DNA from: Dugong dugon
Lineage: Eukaryota > Chordata > Mammalia > Sirenia > Dugongidae
Direction of reading: 5' to 3'
Length of the DNA stretch: 64,000 nt
Assembly: GCA_030035585.1 (NCBI GenBank)
Contig: CM057473.1
Span: 10,280,501 to 10,344,500, forward strand
Shown here: piece after piece, positions 44,828 through 55,702 of the stretch
Layout of the letters: each line of letters begins with the position of its first letter
Position numbering within the stretch: the first letter of the stretch is position 1
Position numbers and translations under genes: made by a program
Notes under the pieces: generated by a model
What the model was told of the DNA's origin: nothing
The model's input: only the letters and a program-made list of their open reading frames with translations
Database searches by the model: none

Positions 44828-45990
44828 ACAAGGGATATCACTGCTGATGTCAGATGGATTTTGGCTGAAAGCAGAGAATGCTAGAAAGATGTTTACTTGT
44901 GTTTTATTGACTATGCAAAGGCATTCAACTGTGTGAATTATAACAAATTACGGATAACACTGAGATGAATGGTAATTCCAGAACACTTAATTGTGCTTAT
45001 GAGGAATCTGTACATAGATCAAGAGGCAGTCGTTCAAACAGAACAAGAGGATACTGTGTGGTTCAAAGTCAGAAAAGTTGTGTGTCAGGGTTGTATCCTT
45101 TCATAATTATTCAGTCTGTATGCTGAGCAAATATTCCAGAAGCTGGACTATATGAAGAGGAACGAGGCATCAGGATTGGAGGAAGACTCATGAACAACCT
45201 GCGATATGCAGATGACACAACCCCTCTTGCTGAAAGTGAAGAGGACTTGAAGCACTTACTGATGAAGATCAAAGACTACAGCCTTCAGTACAGATTACAC
45301 ATCAACATAAAGAAAACAAAAATCCTCACAACTGGACCAACAAGCAACATCATGATAAACAGAGAAAAGATTGAAGTTGTCAAGGATTTCATTTTACTTG
45401 GATCCACAACCAATGCCCATGGAAGCAGCAGTCAGGAAATCAAACAAAGTATGGCATTGGGCAAATCTGCTCCAAAAGATCTCTTTCAAGTATTAAAAAG
45501 CAAAGACGTCACTTTGAAGACTAAGGTGCAACCGACCCAAGCCATGGTATTTTCAATTGCCTTATACGCATGTGAAAGCTGGACAATGAATAAGGAAGAT
45601 CAAAGAAGAATTGATGCATTTGAATTATGGTGTTGATAAAGAATATTGAATATACCATGGACTGCCCAGAAGAATGAACAAATCTGTCTTGGAAGAAATA
45701 CAGCCAGAGTGCGCCTTGGAAACGAAGATAGTGAGACTTCATCTCACATACTTTGGACATGTTATCAGGTGGGACCAGTCCCTGGAGAAGGACATCGTGC
45801 TTGGTAAAGTAGAAGGTCAACAAAAAAGAGAAAGATCCTCAACAAGATGGATTGACACAGTGGCTGCAACAATGGGCTCAAGCATAACAATGATTGTGAG
45901 GATGGTGCAGGACCAAGCAGTGCTTCGTTCTGTTGTACATAGGATCACTATGAATTGGAACTGAGTCAACAGCACTTAACAACAACAAGA
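44828..45990 (+). mobile_element. RTE/BovB LINE, 1.16 kb, in the Tigger-like element
   Basis: Starts inside the RT region and runs to the 3' end with (aac)n. Flanked by 'aagaaac' at 44821-44827 and 45991-45997, which splits the Tigger-like element cleanly. Close in sequence to the matching part of the BovB at 34068. Confidence 0.93.
45190..45636 (+). pseudogene. BovB reverse transcriptase fragment with 148-codon open frame
   Basis: The frame opens with MNNLRYADDTTPLAE, keeping the YADD catalytic motif of reverse transcriptases, and continues through KIKDYSLQYRLHINIKK, GSTTNAHGSSSQEIK and SWTMNKEDQRRIDAFELWC, the RTE C-terminal connection to the TA stop at 45634. Upstream blocks (FIDYAKAFNCV, GCI) lie in other frames. 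Truncated, so not functional. It is the best preserved coding stretch in the window. Confidence 0.88.
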
Positions 45991-46167
45991 AAGAAACGCT
46001 TCCAAACCGTGCAATGTTTTCATGAGTGTCACAAACTAGTATGGGCATTTGTGATTAAAAACCATTGTATTTAACTCAAATTTTAAATATAATAGGTTTT
46101 ATGGCAGTCCATTCTTAAGTATGATTTGTCCATAAGTAGGATGTCTGTAACCCGAGGACTGCCTGTA

Positions 46168-46839
46168 TCGACAAGTTCCAAAATGGCCGTACCTGCAGCA
46201 ATTGTGTATTTAACTTCAGATTTTCCAGAAGGAGACATTTTATTGCCAAGAAGCCAATTAAACCCAAAGTTTATAATCTGACGTTAATTCTACATTCACA
46301 TAGCTCATGACTACAGACCGTTTAAATGTAAACAAGGGAAAACATGGCTTGCCAAATAATTGTGACCTTGTGATGTTACTTGCTTCTCTGATATCAACCT
46401 GGGGAAGTGAGAATGCATGATGTCCTGGGAGGGTAGGTGACTGACAGGCCTGGGGTTCAAATCCTGGTTACCTAAAGCGCTAGAAAAACTGCAGCCTCCA
46501 ATGCAAAGTTGTTGCATCTCAGACAGCCTCCACCACAAAACCCTCTAGGACCCAATAATCACTTACAGAGGGGACGAGGAAAAGTCTACATTGGAGAGCC
46601 CTGGATACTCAAATCTGTTGTAGGACTAACCAGCAAATTACTGTATTTTGACACGTAGGGAGTCAGGCTGGTTCACACAGGTATCACTACCCAAAAAGCT
46701 CCAATACAAAGGATGGGATGGGCCAACAGGATTGGCAAGATTGGTTCCTGATGATACTTAGAGAGGGATGACAGCCTAGTAGCCAGCAATACAGGAAGAA
46801 TTATAGAGCACCACGAGGGGAACAGCACCCAAAAAGCTA
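46168..46839. other. unclassified, possibly part of an ERV
   Basis: No family assigned. 'ctggggttcaaatcctgg' near 46450 is MIR- or tRNA-like but isolated. Confidence 0.3.
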
Positions 46840-47520
46840 GGCTTACACATCAGGATCTTAGCCTATAGATTGGAATTCAGGGTTGGGTTCCAGGTGCTAC
46901 AGGAAACTAGTATGCAAAGGACCCAAAGGCAAAAACCCAATCCTAGTGTACCCCAACAGAGAGTGCACAGGTCATCCAAGCACAAAGATTACCAGGACAG
47001 TGTTTGAAATCATTTTATCACATCTGTGTAATGAAGAATCAGCCTTACCCAAAGACAGGTCTGGCCGTTGCCCTTGGCTATTGGAAAGTGATCTCTAGGC
47101 CTTTGGAATGTCATGCCTTGATAGGAGTGTCTTTGTTTGCCTAGGGATTTTGGCCACTGGACAGGCTAACAATGTGATTTATGATGGGGGCTTTGGGCCA
47201 TGCAGTATCCTTTCTGCCTCCAGAAGGACTGGAGGCTAAAACTATCAGCCTGACCTCCAGAAGGGCTGGAGGCTAACAGTGAGCTACACGGGCAGTATGT
47301 AACTGAGCCCCAGTAAAAACTCTGAGCTTCAAGGCTTGGGTGAGCCTGCAATAAACCACAACTGTGAGTATAACTACTTTCAGCAAGTTGTATGAGTCTT
47401 TCTAGTGAAGTATTGAGCCTGAGGGCAGTTTTAGAAACCCCAGCCTGAACTTGAAATTAGTGTCAGAAGTGAGAGCAGTCTTGTGTGGACTGTGCTCCAT
47501 CTAACAGTACAGTTGGTTAA
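46840..47520 (+). mobile_element. ERV LTR with start of internal leader
   Basis: LTR words in order: 'cctccagaagggctggaggc', 'actgagccccagtaaaaact' (polyadenylation-signal region), 'caataaaccacaactgtgag', 'ctttctagtgaagtattgag', then at 47458-47475 'tagtgtcagaagtgagag', which resembles the primer-binding/leader start that follows an ERV 5' LTR. No gag, pol or env sequence follows, so this is an old broken provirus end. Start of the LTR uncertain. Confidence 0.55.
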
Positions 47521-47587
47521 ACTCACGCAACATCCCACCTACCGCTGGAACTAAAACTCGTAATTTACTCCCTGCTCTACTAAGGAC

Positions 47588-47738
47588 AGAACCCTCGTGG
47601 CACAGTGGTTAAGAGCTGTGGCAAGCTACAGCTGCCAACTAAAAGATCGGCAGTTCAAATCCACACTTCTACTCTGTTCTACAGGGTTGCTATGAGTCAG
47701 AACCAACTCAACGGCAAAGAGTTTCGTTTTATTTTTCA
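47588..47738 (+). mobile_element. AfroSINE with internal deletion, 12-bp TSD
   Basis: 'accctcgtggcacagtggtt', 'agatcggcagttcaaatcca', then directly 'cttctactctgttctacagg': the 'ggaaaccctatggggcag' block is missing. TSD 'tctactaaggac' (47576-47587) and 'tctactcaggac' (47739-47750). Confidence 0.93.
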
Positions 47739-47750
47739 TCTACTCAGGAC

Positions 47751-48749
47751 TGGTGGCAAGACCAGGAGGAGTGAGGAATATTTGTTGCTATTCACTTCAG
47801 AGTCAGGGAAAGGAAATGACTGAAAAAAATATACTGAATGACTAAATTTAGCTTCTGAATTTTTTTTGGTTTATCTTACATTAAAAAAAATTTCTATACT
47901 TTCCTTGGAAGCACCAATGTAATTTTCTTCTAATCCGAATACTAACCAACATATAAATACTCCATCACTGAGTATAAATGGAGTCAGGATTACAGTTTCA
48001 CATTGACAGTATGTAAGAAATTAGAAATTTGAGAATTAAAATCAAGAGAAATTGCTCAGTTGTTTAGAATTGTTACGTAGTCAGAAACTGTAGGGAACAT
48101 GTTACATATTACATGACCTTTATTTTCCACCTGTATTTAAATTGTATCCACTGTTGTCTTCACTGGAGTGTAAAGGTGGATAATAGTTATTACTCGTTGT
48201 TATCTGACTCATAGTAGGCACTCTTTCGATTACTGTTCTCAAAGGAATGGCTACGTTAAAACCAATGCTATGATGTTTCTGTAAGCCATTAGCTTTATGA
48301 TCGCAATGTTCACAGTAGGCTAACTGTACTGAAAATTATAGCCATTCTTCCCACATGGTGATCAATAAAGCAATAACATTAATAACAACAAGTGCAAAGC
48401 CCTCGAGCTTCCTGAATTCAGTTTTAATTTCGTCTATTGGGAAAAAAGTTTGAAGGAAGTCATGGTGGTTATAGCTCTAAAATATAATTATCAAACTGCA
48501 AATGAGAGACTCAGACGTGAGGACCAAACCCAGATCAAACACGTTTTGTTTGGCCCACACAGTGTATTGATTTTTTTCAAAACTTTCTAATATTTAAACA
48601 ATGGTAGCTTTCCAGATTCTCTTTAAAAAACTGAAACATCTGGCAACAAGAGACCTTCATGCCTGCACTGCAAAAATTGATTGGAGCTGGTAATGGTTGC
48701 CCCGTTAAGCAAGCACAAGCGCTCTGGTTTCTTACAGTCACAGCCACTT
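47751..48749. other. no recognised feature
   Basis: AT-rich, unique-looking, no frame. Confidence 0.4.
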
Positions 48750-48835
48750 CTTTCTTTCTTTCTTTCTTTTTTTTCTTTTTAGTTTTTTATGAAAAATGTA
48801 TGCACAGATTGTTTTGTGACATTGGTTGCAATCCA
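48750..48835 (-). mobile_element. tiny L1 3' end, antisense, with (TTTC)n tail
   Basis: (tttc)n at 48751-48773, then 'ttttttatgaaaaatgtatg' and 'ttgttttgtgacattggttg', the antisense L1 end, with the very last ~30 bp deleted. Confidence 0.7.
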
Positions 48836-48864
48836 TAGATGCTGATTGTTGATACAAGTAGAAA

Positions 48865-49452
48865 GAAATCATTTACAGCTTCAATTCCTCCTTTCTTATC
48901 ATGATGTTGCTTATTGGTCCAGTTGTGAGGATTTTTGCTTTCTTCAAGTTCAGGTATAATCCATATTGAAGGCTGTAGTCTTTGCTCTTCATCAGTAAGT
49001 ACTTCAAGTCATTTTCATTTTCTGCAAGCAAGGTTGCGTCATCTGCTTATCTATCACAGGTTGTTAATGAGTCTTCCTCTAATCCTGCTGCCACGTTCTT
49101 TTTCAGGTAGTCCAGTTTCTCAGATTATTTGTACAGATTGATTAAGTCAGGTGAAAGGATACAGCCCTGCTGCACACCTTTTCCAACTTTAAACCACACA
49201 GTATCCCCTTGTTCTGTTTGAATGATTGCCCCTTAATCCAGGTACAGGCTCCTCATGAGCACAATTAAGTGTTCTGGAATTCCTGGTCTTCGTAATGTCA
49301 TCTGTAATTTGTCATGATCCACACAGTCGAATGTCTTCACATAGCTGATAAAACTCAGGTAAATATCTTTCTGCTATCATCTCCTTTCAGCCAAGATCCG
49401 TCTAACATCAGCAATGATACCCCCGTTCCGCATCCTCTTCTGAATCCTAGAG
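48865..49452 (-). mobile_element. RTE/BovB internal (RT) fragment, antisense
   Basis: 'catgatgttgcttattggtc', 'gaaggctgtagtctttgctc', 'gttaatgagtcttcctctaa', 'gtatccccttgttctgtttg', 'catgagcacaattaagtgtt'. It lacks the 3' end, so it is a broken internal piece of a longer copy. Confidence 0.9.
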
Positions 49453-51189
49453 TGATTTCCACTAAGTATATATTTTAAAATGTCAAATATATCAAGAACA
49501 GTTATTTTATTGTTCTGCCTTCCAGCACTTTTAAAAATTAAATGATTTCTTGATACAGGTTATCATTATTTACCATAACTTTACAGGCTAGGTATGTAGA
49601 TGGTCAACAAAAGTCAAAGATGAAGTCCTTACCAAATAAAGAGAGGTAACAGGCCATTAAGAATATACCATTTTGCTGAAGGTCCTTGTTATCCACTAGG
49701 TTTATTTATTTATTTTTTTTATTTTATTTTTAGGATTCTGAATGCCCACTTTTCTCCTTCAGTGGCTTTGATTAAAATTCTGGAAATAAATGCAACACTC
49801 TTGTAATATAGCAGGCAAAATGTAAAACACACTGTATTAATCTGTTACTAAGCTTTAAATATTTCCTGTCCTATCTCATGCAAAATAAGCCTCACCTAGC
49901 ATGTACTTTCATTCCTCTGGCTTCTTTCAGGTTACTGATCTTTGTGTTATTTCTGCAAGCACGTGGAAAGATTTTATTATGTATATGAATTAAATCTATG
50001 ATGCATAGCAGCTATTTCACCAGCTTGAATACGCCCTTATTACACTTCAAAGTGAATCTTAAAAAAAAAAAAAAAAAAACCTTCATTAAGAGCTGTTTCC
50101 CATTATAATTTCTGAAGTTACTTGATAGTGTTAAGCAGTTTTACAACATGCACTAAATATAAATGAAGAGCAAATAAAAATAAATATTACATATCAGGAG
50201 TGCTCATAAAACCACTGTGTGATTGTTTTGTCCTCTAATCAAGCCAAAAAAGTTAGCACCTAAAATCCTATTGTTAATATTCTATACTTTCTGTTAAAAC
50301 CTTATGACTGTTCTTAAGATAAGGCCATATGCTTAAACAGCATTAAGCAATTTCTCCTTTCCTCCCATTAAAACAACATAGAAAATCCAGAAAACAAATC
50401 TCAGCTTTAGTTTTTTAGCATCAACTTTTTTAATTAGGAAGATCAGCTTTTTAATATTAAAAGCAAGTTATTTATCCAACAGAGATTTGTTTTTCCATCA
50501 TATATAACACTAAATGTTCTGAACACATGATTTTAAATAGTAGATAGGTTTCTTGGCCCCAGGGCATAAATACATATCATGATATTCTAACAACCAAGAA
50601 ACAGTTTATTCTCTTAATTATTTACAATATTCTTATTCTCTAATAACATTTATGATATGTTAAGTACATAAATCAAAAACAATTTAAAAGTAGAAAAATA
50701 TGTAACAGTCACTATGGAGATTACAAAATCCAGCTGAGTAAAAAATGGAAATCTTGAGTAGTTGGGGACTCTAATACTAAATTAGGTGCCTAACTTCACA
50801 GAAATAATTAATCTTCTCATTAATAACTATTATTAACAGTATTATTACTATAATAATAATATAGTTATTACATTAACATAAATTAATACTTAATAATCTC
50901 TATGTATAATTTATATACCCATTCACAGGAGCATGCATTCTGATAGCAGACAATATAACAATAGCTTTGTATTCAAAAAACATTTTCATGACTAAAATTA
51001 AGATAGAAAAAACCAGAGTCAAAATCTGTGACGTATACGAAAGGAGCCACAATATAGCAAGGTTTAAGACTCTCTGGAAATGAATCAAGGCACAGGAAAA
51101 TTTAATTCCCTCCCTCCATGAAGGAGTGACTAGCTGTTTCTGCTCCTGTTTCACCCAAGTAAAATTAGAAAGGAATTTTTAATAAGAGA
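49453..51189. other. AT-rich, unique-looking
   Basis: No family or frame. A run at 50060-50079. ATT-rich stretch at 50815-50890. Confidence 0.4.
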
Positions 51190-51770
51190 AAGAAAAAAAA
51201 AAAAGGTAATGGACAAAAGATTTGAATAGGCATTTCATAGAAGAAGCTATCCAAATGGTCACTGAGCTTATGAAAAGTGCTCACCATTATTACTCAATAG
51301 AAAAGAGCCAATAAAATCTAAAATAAGATACCATAAACACCCACAGAATGGCTAAAACTAAAAATATTGACAATTCCAAGTGTTCACAAGAATGTGGATC
51401 AACTGGAACTATTACACATACTGGTGGGAGCGTGAACTGATACAATCATTTTGGAAAAGTACTTACTAGCATATACCTACCTTATGACCAAATAATTCCA
51501 CTCTGCATACATACTCATGATAAATGGATGAATATGTCCACCAAAAACACAAGATAAGAATATTCTCAGCAACGTTTTCATAATCATCCAAAACTGTAAA
51601 TACACTGAGGGATACTTACACAGTAAGATAATACCTAGCAGTTTAAAAAAAAAGACAAACTATAGCTTAATACAATTAACATAAATGATTCTTACAGATA
51701 TAATAATGAACAAAAAAATAAAAGTAGGATTATAAACTGTGTAATCCTACTTTTATGAAGTTTAATGACT
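51190..51770 (+). mobile_element. old L1 ORF2/3' fragment
   Basis: 'gaataggcatttcatagaag', 'aatggtcactgagcttatga', 'actggtgggagcgtgaactg' and 'ccttatgaccaaataattcc' are L1M-type ORF2-end words. It includes the hairpin at 51719-51755. Confidence 0.75.
51719..51755. repeat. perfect 14-bp inverted repeat, 9-nt loop
   Basis: 'taaaagtaggatta' (51719-51732) and its exact complement 'taatcctactttta' (51742-51755). Probably chance or slippage inside the L1 tail. Confidence 0.8.
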
Positions 51771-51901
51771 AGCAAAACAATTTGTCTGGAAAAAAGTCAG
51801 AATATTTGTTTTGAGGTAGGTGGATTTTGACTGGATAGAGGCACAAGAAAGCTTTCTGATATGCTGAAAATGTTCTATATTCTCATCTGGGTGGAGCTTT
51901 G

Positions 51902-52081
51902 TTGTTGTTGTTAGGTATAATTGAGTCAGTTCCCACTGGTAGTGACCCCATGTACAACACAACAAAATGCTGCCCAGTCCTGCGCCATCCTCACAATCGT
52001 TGTTATAACTGAGCCCATTGTTGTAGCCACGGCATCAATCCATCTCCTCAAGGGTCTTCCTCTTTTTCACTGGTGGTGCTT
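51902..52081 (-). mobile_element. RTE/BovB 3' end, antisense
   Basis: 'ttgttgttgttaggtataat', 'cagtcctgcgccatcctcac', 'catctcctcaagggtcttcc'. Confidence 0.88.
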
Positions 52082-52097
52082 ACTTACAGTTACACAG

Positions 52098-52120
52098 TTG
52101 TGTGTGTATGTGTGTGTAGA
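52098..52120. repeat. (TG)n microsatellite
   Basis: Short TG repeat between two BovB copies. Confidence 0.75.
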
Positions 52121-52151
52121 AATTCAAAACATTAATACATAAATATGTTTT

Positions 52152-52662
52152 TGTTGTTAGTGGTCATCGAGTGGGCTACAACTCATGGCAGCATTATGTA
52201 AAACAGAACAAAACATTGCTCAGTCCTGTGCCATCTTCACAACTGTTATATTTGAGCCCACTGTTGCAGCTATCATGTCTTACGGACAGTTTCCCTCTTT
52301 CTCGCTGACCCTCTACTTTACCAAACATGATGTTCTTTCCTAGAGATTGATCTCACCTGATGTCGTGTCCAAAGCAAGTTTTGCCATCCTTGCTTCTAAG
52401 GAGCATTTGGGTCGTATTTCTTCCAGACTGATTTGTTCATTCTTCTGGCAGTTCATGTTCTATTCAATATTCTTCGCCCATATCACAACTTGAATGCTTC
52501 AATTCTTCTTCTGTCTTCCTTTTTCATTGTCCAACTTTCACATGCATATGGGGAGATTGAAAATACTGTGACAGGTGCATCTTAGTTATCAAAGGGACAT
52601 CTTTGTTTTTTAAAACTTGAAAGAGGTCTTCTGCAGTAGATTTGCCCAATGCAATACATAAA
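52152..52662 (-). mobile_element. RTE/BovB 3' part, antisense
   Basis: 'gttgttagtggtcatcgagt', 'ctgaccctctactttaccaa', 'cttctggcagttcatgttct', 'aaagaggtcttctgcagtag'. More diverged than the copy at 52932. Confidence 0.9.
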
Positions 52663-52931
52663 TTCCTCAACCTGTACACTTAATATTCAGGTACTTTATG
52701 GAGTATATGTACCTCCATAAAAAATTAACAATCATATATTTTACATCTTGGTAGGAAAGATCGATATAAGAATTATCAAAGATCTCCTTTCAAAGGAGAG
52801 CACAGGAGATGAACATTTCTGCCTGCTTGTTTTCTGTCCAGCATGAAGAACCAATAAAAATGGGTCAATTGCTTTCTTTAATATATTGATCTCTGCCTGT
52901 ATGATTTGTATAAATTATGATTAACGCTTCT
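52663..52931. other. no recognised feature
   Basis: AT-rich, unique-looking. Confidence 0.4.
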
Positions 52932-54190
52932 TGTTGTTGTTCAGTGCCATCCAGTCAGTTCCAACTCATAGTGACCCTGTGTACAACAGAATGAAACATT
53001 GCCTGGTCCTGCGCCATAATCATGATAGTTGCTGTGTTGGAGTCCATTGTTGCAGCCACTGTTTCAATCCATCTCATTGAAGGTCCTCCTTTTTTTCGAT
53101 GACCCCTCTACCTTACCAAGCATGATGTCCCTTCCAGGGACTGATCCCTCCTGATAACACGTCCAAAGTATGTAAGACGAAGTCTCACCATCCTCGCTTC
53201 TGAGGAGCACTCTGGCTGTACTTCTTCCGAGACAGACTAGTTAGTTCTTCTGGCAGTCCGTGATACATTCAATGTTCTTCAACACCATAATTCAAAGGCA
53301 TCAATTCTTCTTCGCTCTTCCTAATTCACTGCCCAGTTTTCCCATGCATACAAGGTGATTGAAAATATTATGGCTTGGGCCCGGCTACCACCACCGACTG
53401 CTCTGACAGGGATCACAGTGGAGGGTACCGGACAGAGCTGGAGAAAAATGTACAACAAAATTCTAACTCACAAAAAAGACCAGACTTACTGGCCTGACAA
53501 AGACTGGAGAAACTCTGAGAGTATGATCCCCGGACACTCTTTTAGCTCGGTAATGAAGTCACTTCTGAAGTTCACCCTTCAGCCAAAGATTAGACAGGCC
53601 CATAAAACCAAAACGAGACTAAATGGGCTCACCAGCCCAGGGACAAGGATGAGAAGGCAGGAGGGGACAGCAAAGCTGGTAATGGGGAACCCAAGGTGGA
53701 GAAGGGAGAGTGTTGACATGTTGTGGGGTTGGTAACCAATGTCACAAAACAATATGTGTGTACTAACTATTCAATGAGAAGCTAGTTCGTTTTGTAAACC
53801 TTCATCTAAAATACGATAACAAAAAGATATAAACATATATATATAGTGGCTTGGGTCAGGCACACCTTAGTCCTCAAGGTGACATCTTTGCTTTTCAACA
53901 CCTTAAAGAGGTCTTTTGCAGCAGATTTACCCAGTGCAATACATCATTTGATTTCCTCACTGCTGCTTCCATGGGCATTGACTGTGGATCCAAGTAAAAT
54001 GAAATCCTTGACAATTTCGATGTTTTCTGTTTATCATGATGTTGCTTATTGGTCCAGTTGTAAGGATTTTTGTTTTCTTTACGTTGAAGCGTAATCTGTA
54101 CTGAACCCTATAGTCTTTGATCTTCATTAGTAAGTGCTTCAAGTGCCCTTTGCTTTCAGCAAGCAAGTTTGTGTCATCCGCTACCCATTA
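52932..54190 (-). mobile_element. RTE/BovB 3' part, antisense, split by an L1
   Basis: 'ttgttgttcagtgccatcca', 'cctggtcctgcgccataatc', 'gtatgtaagacgaagtctca', then after the L1 'gtcaggcacaccttagtcct', 'atgaaatccttgacaatttc' and 'caagcaagtttgtgtcatcc'. The antisense frame 53957-54166 carries KIKDYRVQYRLRFNVKK, an RT-region block. Confidence 0.93.
53380..53846 (+). mobile_element. L1 3' UTR inserted in BovB, 9-bp perfect TSD
   Basis: 'cccggctaccaccaccgact', 'accagacttactggcctgac', 'ttcacccttcagccaaagat', 'tggtaatggggaacccaagg', 'cttcatctaaaatacgataa'. Flanked by 'tggcttggg' at 53371-53379 and 53847-53855. The 126-codon frame 53355-53735 is a by-product of this UTR. Confidence 0.96.
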
Positions 54191-54702
54191 TGGTAAATTT
54201 AAGTTAGTATAACACATAACCTCTAGCCAGCTAAGAACAACAAAAAAAAATTTATATTTGCTTTGTGCTTCCCAGATATAGAAGAGATTTGTTATTTATT
54301 TGATTTTATTTTCATGATTAGATTCCACGTGATAAAAAAATTGAAATATTTGCTGCAGTAACCAGAATATATCCACTTATTCATCTATTCATTTATTTAA
54401 CCAATGACAATTCTACTTGTGGGTTACAGTGATGACTCAATCATGGTTCTTGCCCTTGGGGGTTCACAGCTTATTGAGAGTTTTAGTCTTAGTTCATGAG
54501 AGAAAACTGGTTTGGGTCAATTTTTTTTTAAAAAAAAGGTATGACATTTAACTTCTGATTCATGGACTATGGAAATTACTTCAGCAGTAACATTTAAGGA
54601 ATATAATATCATGTTATAGGGGACAAAATTGTTGAGGTAAAAGGTCCTAAAAAACAAGTTGAACATTACTTAGGAATGTTTAACTAAAAATATGTTATCG
54701 GT
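54191..54702. other. no recognised feature
   Basis: AT-rich, unique-looking. Confidence 0.4.
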
Positions 54703-55129
54703 TGTCTTAATTTCTTGGTGTTGCTGTAACAGAAGTACCACAACTGGGTGGTTTTGATGAACAGAAGTTTATTTTCTCACAGTTCAGAAGGCTAGAAGTT
54801 TGAATTTAGGGCACCAGCTCTAAGGGAAGCCTCTCTATCTGTCTGCTGTGGGGGACAATCCTTGTCTCAGCTTCTCTGGCCCCTGCATCCCCTCAATTCC
54901 TTGGTGATCTCTGTGTGGCGTCTACGGTTCCCCCATTTGTACTTGCTTGCTTCTGTGTCTAATCTGTAATTTTCACATCTTAAAAGCGCTTAGGTTTAAG
55001 GCACACCCTACACTGTTATGGTGGCATTAACATACAAAGACAACTTTATTGCCAAGTGGGATCACATCCACGGGTATAAGGGTCAGGATTGCAACACATA
55101 TTTGGGGGAACACAATTTCATTCGTAACA
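54703..55129 (-). mobile_element. solo MaLR-type LTR, antisense, perfect 5-bp TSD
   Basis: TG ('tgtcttaatttcttggtgtt') to CA ('tttcattcgtaaca'), flanked by 'tcggt' at 54698-54702 and 55130-55134. 427 bp. No internal region. Confidence 0.93.
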
Positions 55130-55223
55130 TCGGTCCTTAACTAATGTAAGCAGGATGTTTTCTTTTTATTTCCTTTTATGTTTGCTAGTTTTTGCCCATC
55201 ATAAGGCATAAGGATAGATTCTT

Positions 55224-55691
55224 TTTTTTTTCTGGACTCAAACCACCAGCCTTTCAGTTAGCAGCTGAGCATGTTAACCCTTTTTTTTAAAATTTTATTT
55301 ATTTTTTAAATTTTTTATTATACTTTAGATGTTTATAGAGCAAATTAGTTTCTCATTAAACACTTAATATACATATTGTTTTGTGACATTGGTTGCCAAC
55401 CCCACGACATGTCATCACTCTCCCCTTCTCCACCTTGGGTTCCCCATTACCAGCTTTCCTGTCCCCTCCTGCCTTCTCATCCTTGTCCCTGGGCTGGTGA
55501 GCCCATTTAGTCTCGTTTTGGTTTTATGGGGCTGTAATCTTTGGCTGAAGGGTGAACCTCAGGAGTGACTTCATTACTGAGCTAAAAGGGTGTCTGGGGG
55601 CCAAACTCTCAGGGTTTCTCCAGTCTCTGCCTGACCAGTAAGTCTAGTTTGTTTGTTTGTTTGTGAGTTAGAATTTTGTTCTATACATAAT
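55224..55691 (-). mobile_element. antisense L1 end carrying an AfroSINE-head fragment between two poly(A) tracts
   Basis: From left: T tract, 55232-55280 antisense AfroSINE head ('accaccagcctttcagttag', 'cagctgagcatgttaaccc'), second T-rich tract, then L1 3' UTR to 55691 ('ggttgccaaccccacgacat', 'taatctttggctgaagggtg'). TSD 'gatagattctt' at 55213-55223 and 55692-55702 encloses everything, so it inserted as one molecule. Confidence 0.88.
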
Positions 55692-55702
55692 GATAGATTC
55701 TT

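Larger units (their letters stand above)
44655..46165 (+). mobile_element. Tigger-like DNA element (MITE) split by BovB
   Basis: Terminal inverted repeats 'caggcagtccccgggtta' (44655) and 'taacccgaggactgcctg' (ends 46165), flanked by TA on both sides (44653-44654, 46166-46167). TA duplication and these ends fit the pogo/Tigger group. The element proper is 44655-44827 plus 45998-46165, about 340 bp. No transposase is encoded. Confidence 0.88.

Noticed and set aside
46425-46480. MIR- or tRNA-like 'ggggttcaaatcctgg'
   Set aside because: Only one short block matches, without the rest of a MIR or tRNA fold.
47216-47276. Two 'cctccagaagg...ctggagg' hairpins 37 bp apart as a regulatory element
   Set aside because: They belong to the ERV LTR. 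Short dyads of this kind are normal there.
53355-53735. 126-codon open frame
   Set aside because: It lies in the L1 3' UTR insertion and reads across its junction with BovB. It is an accident of that UTR.
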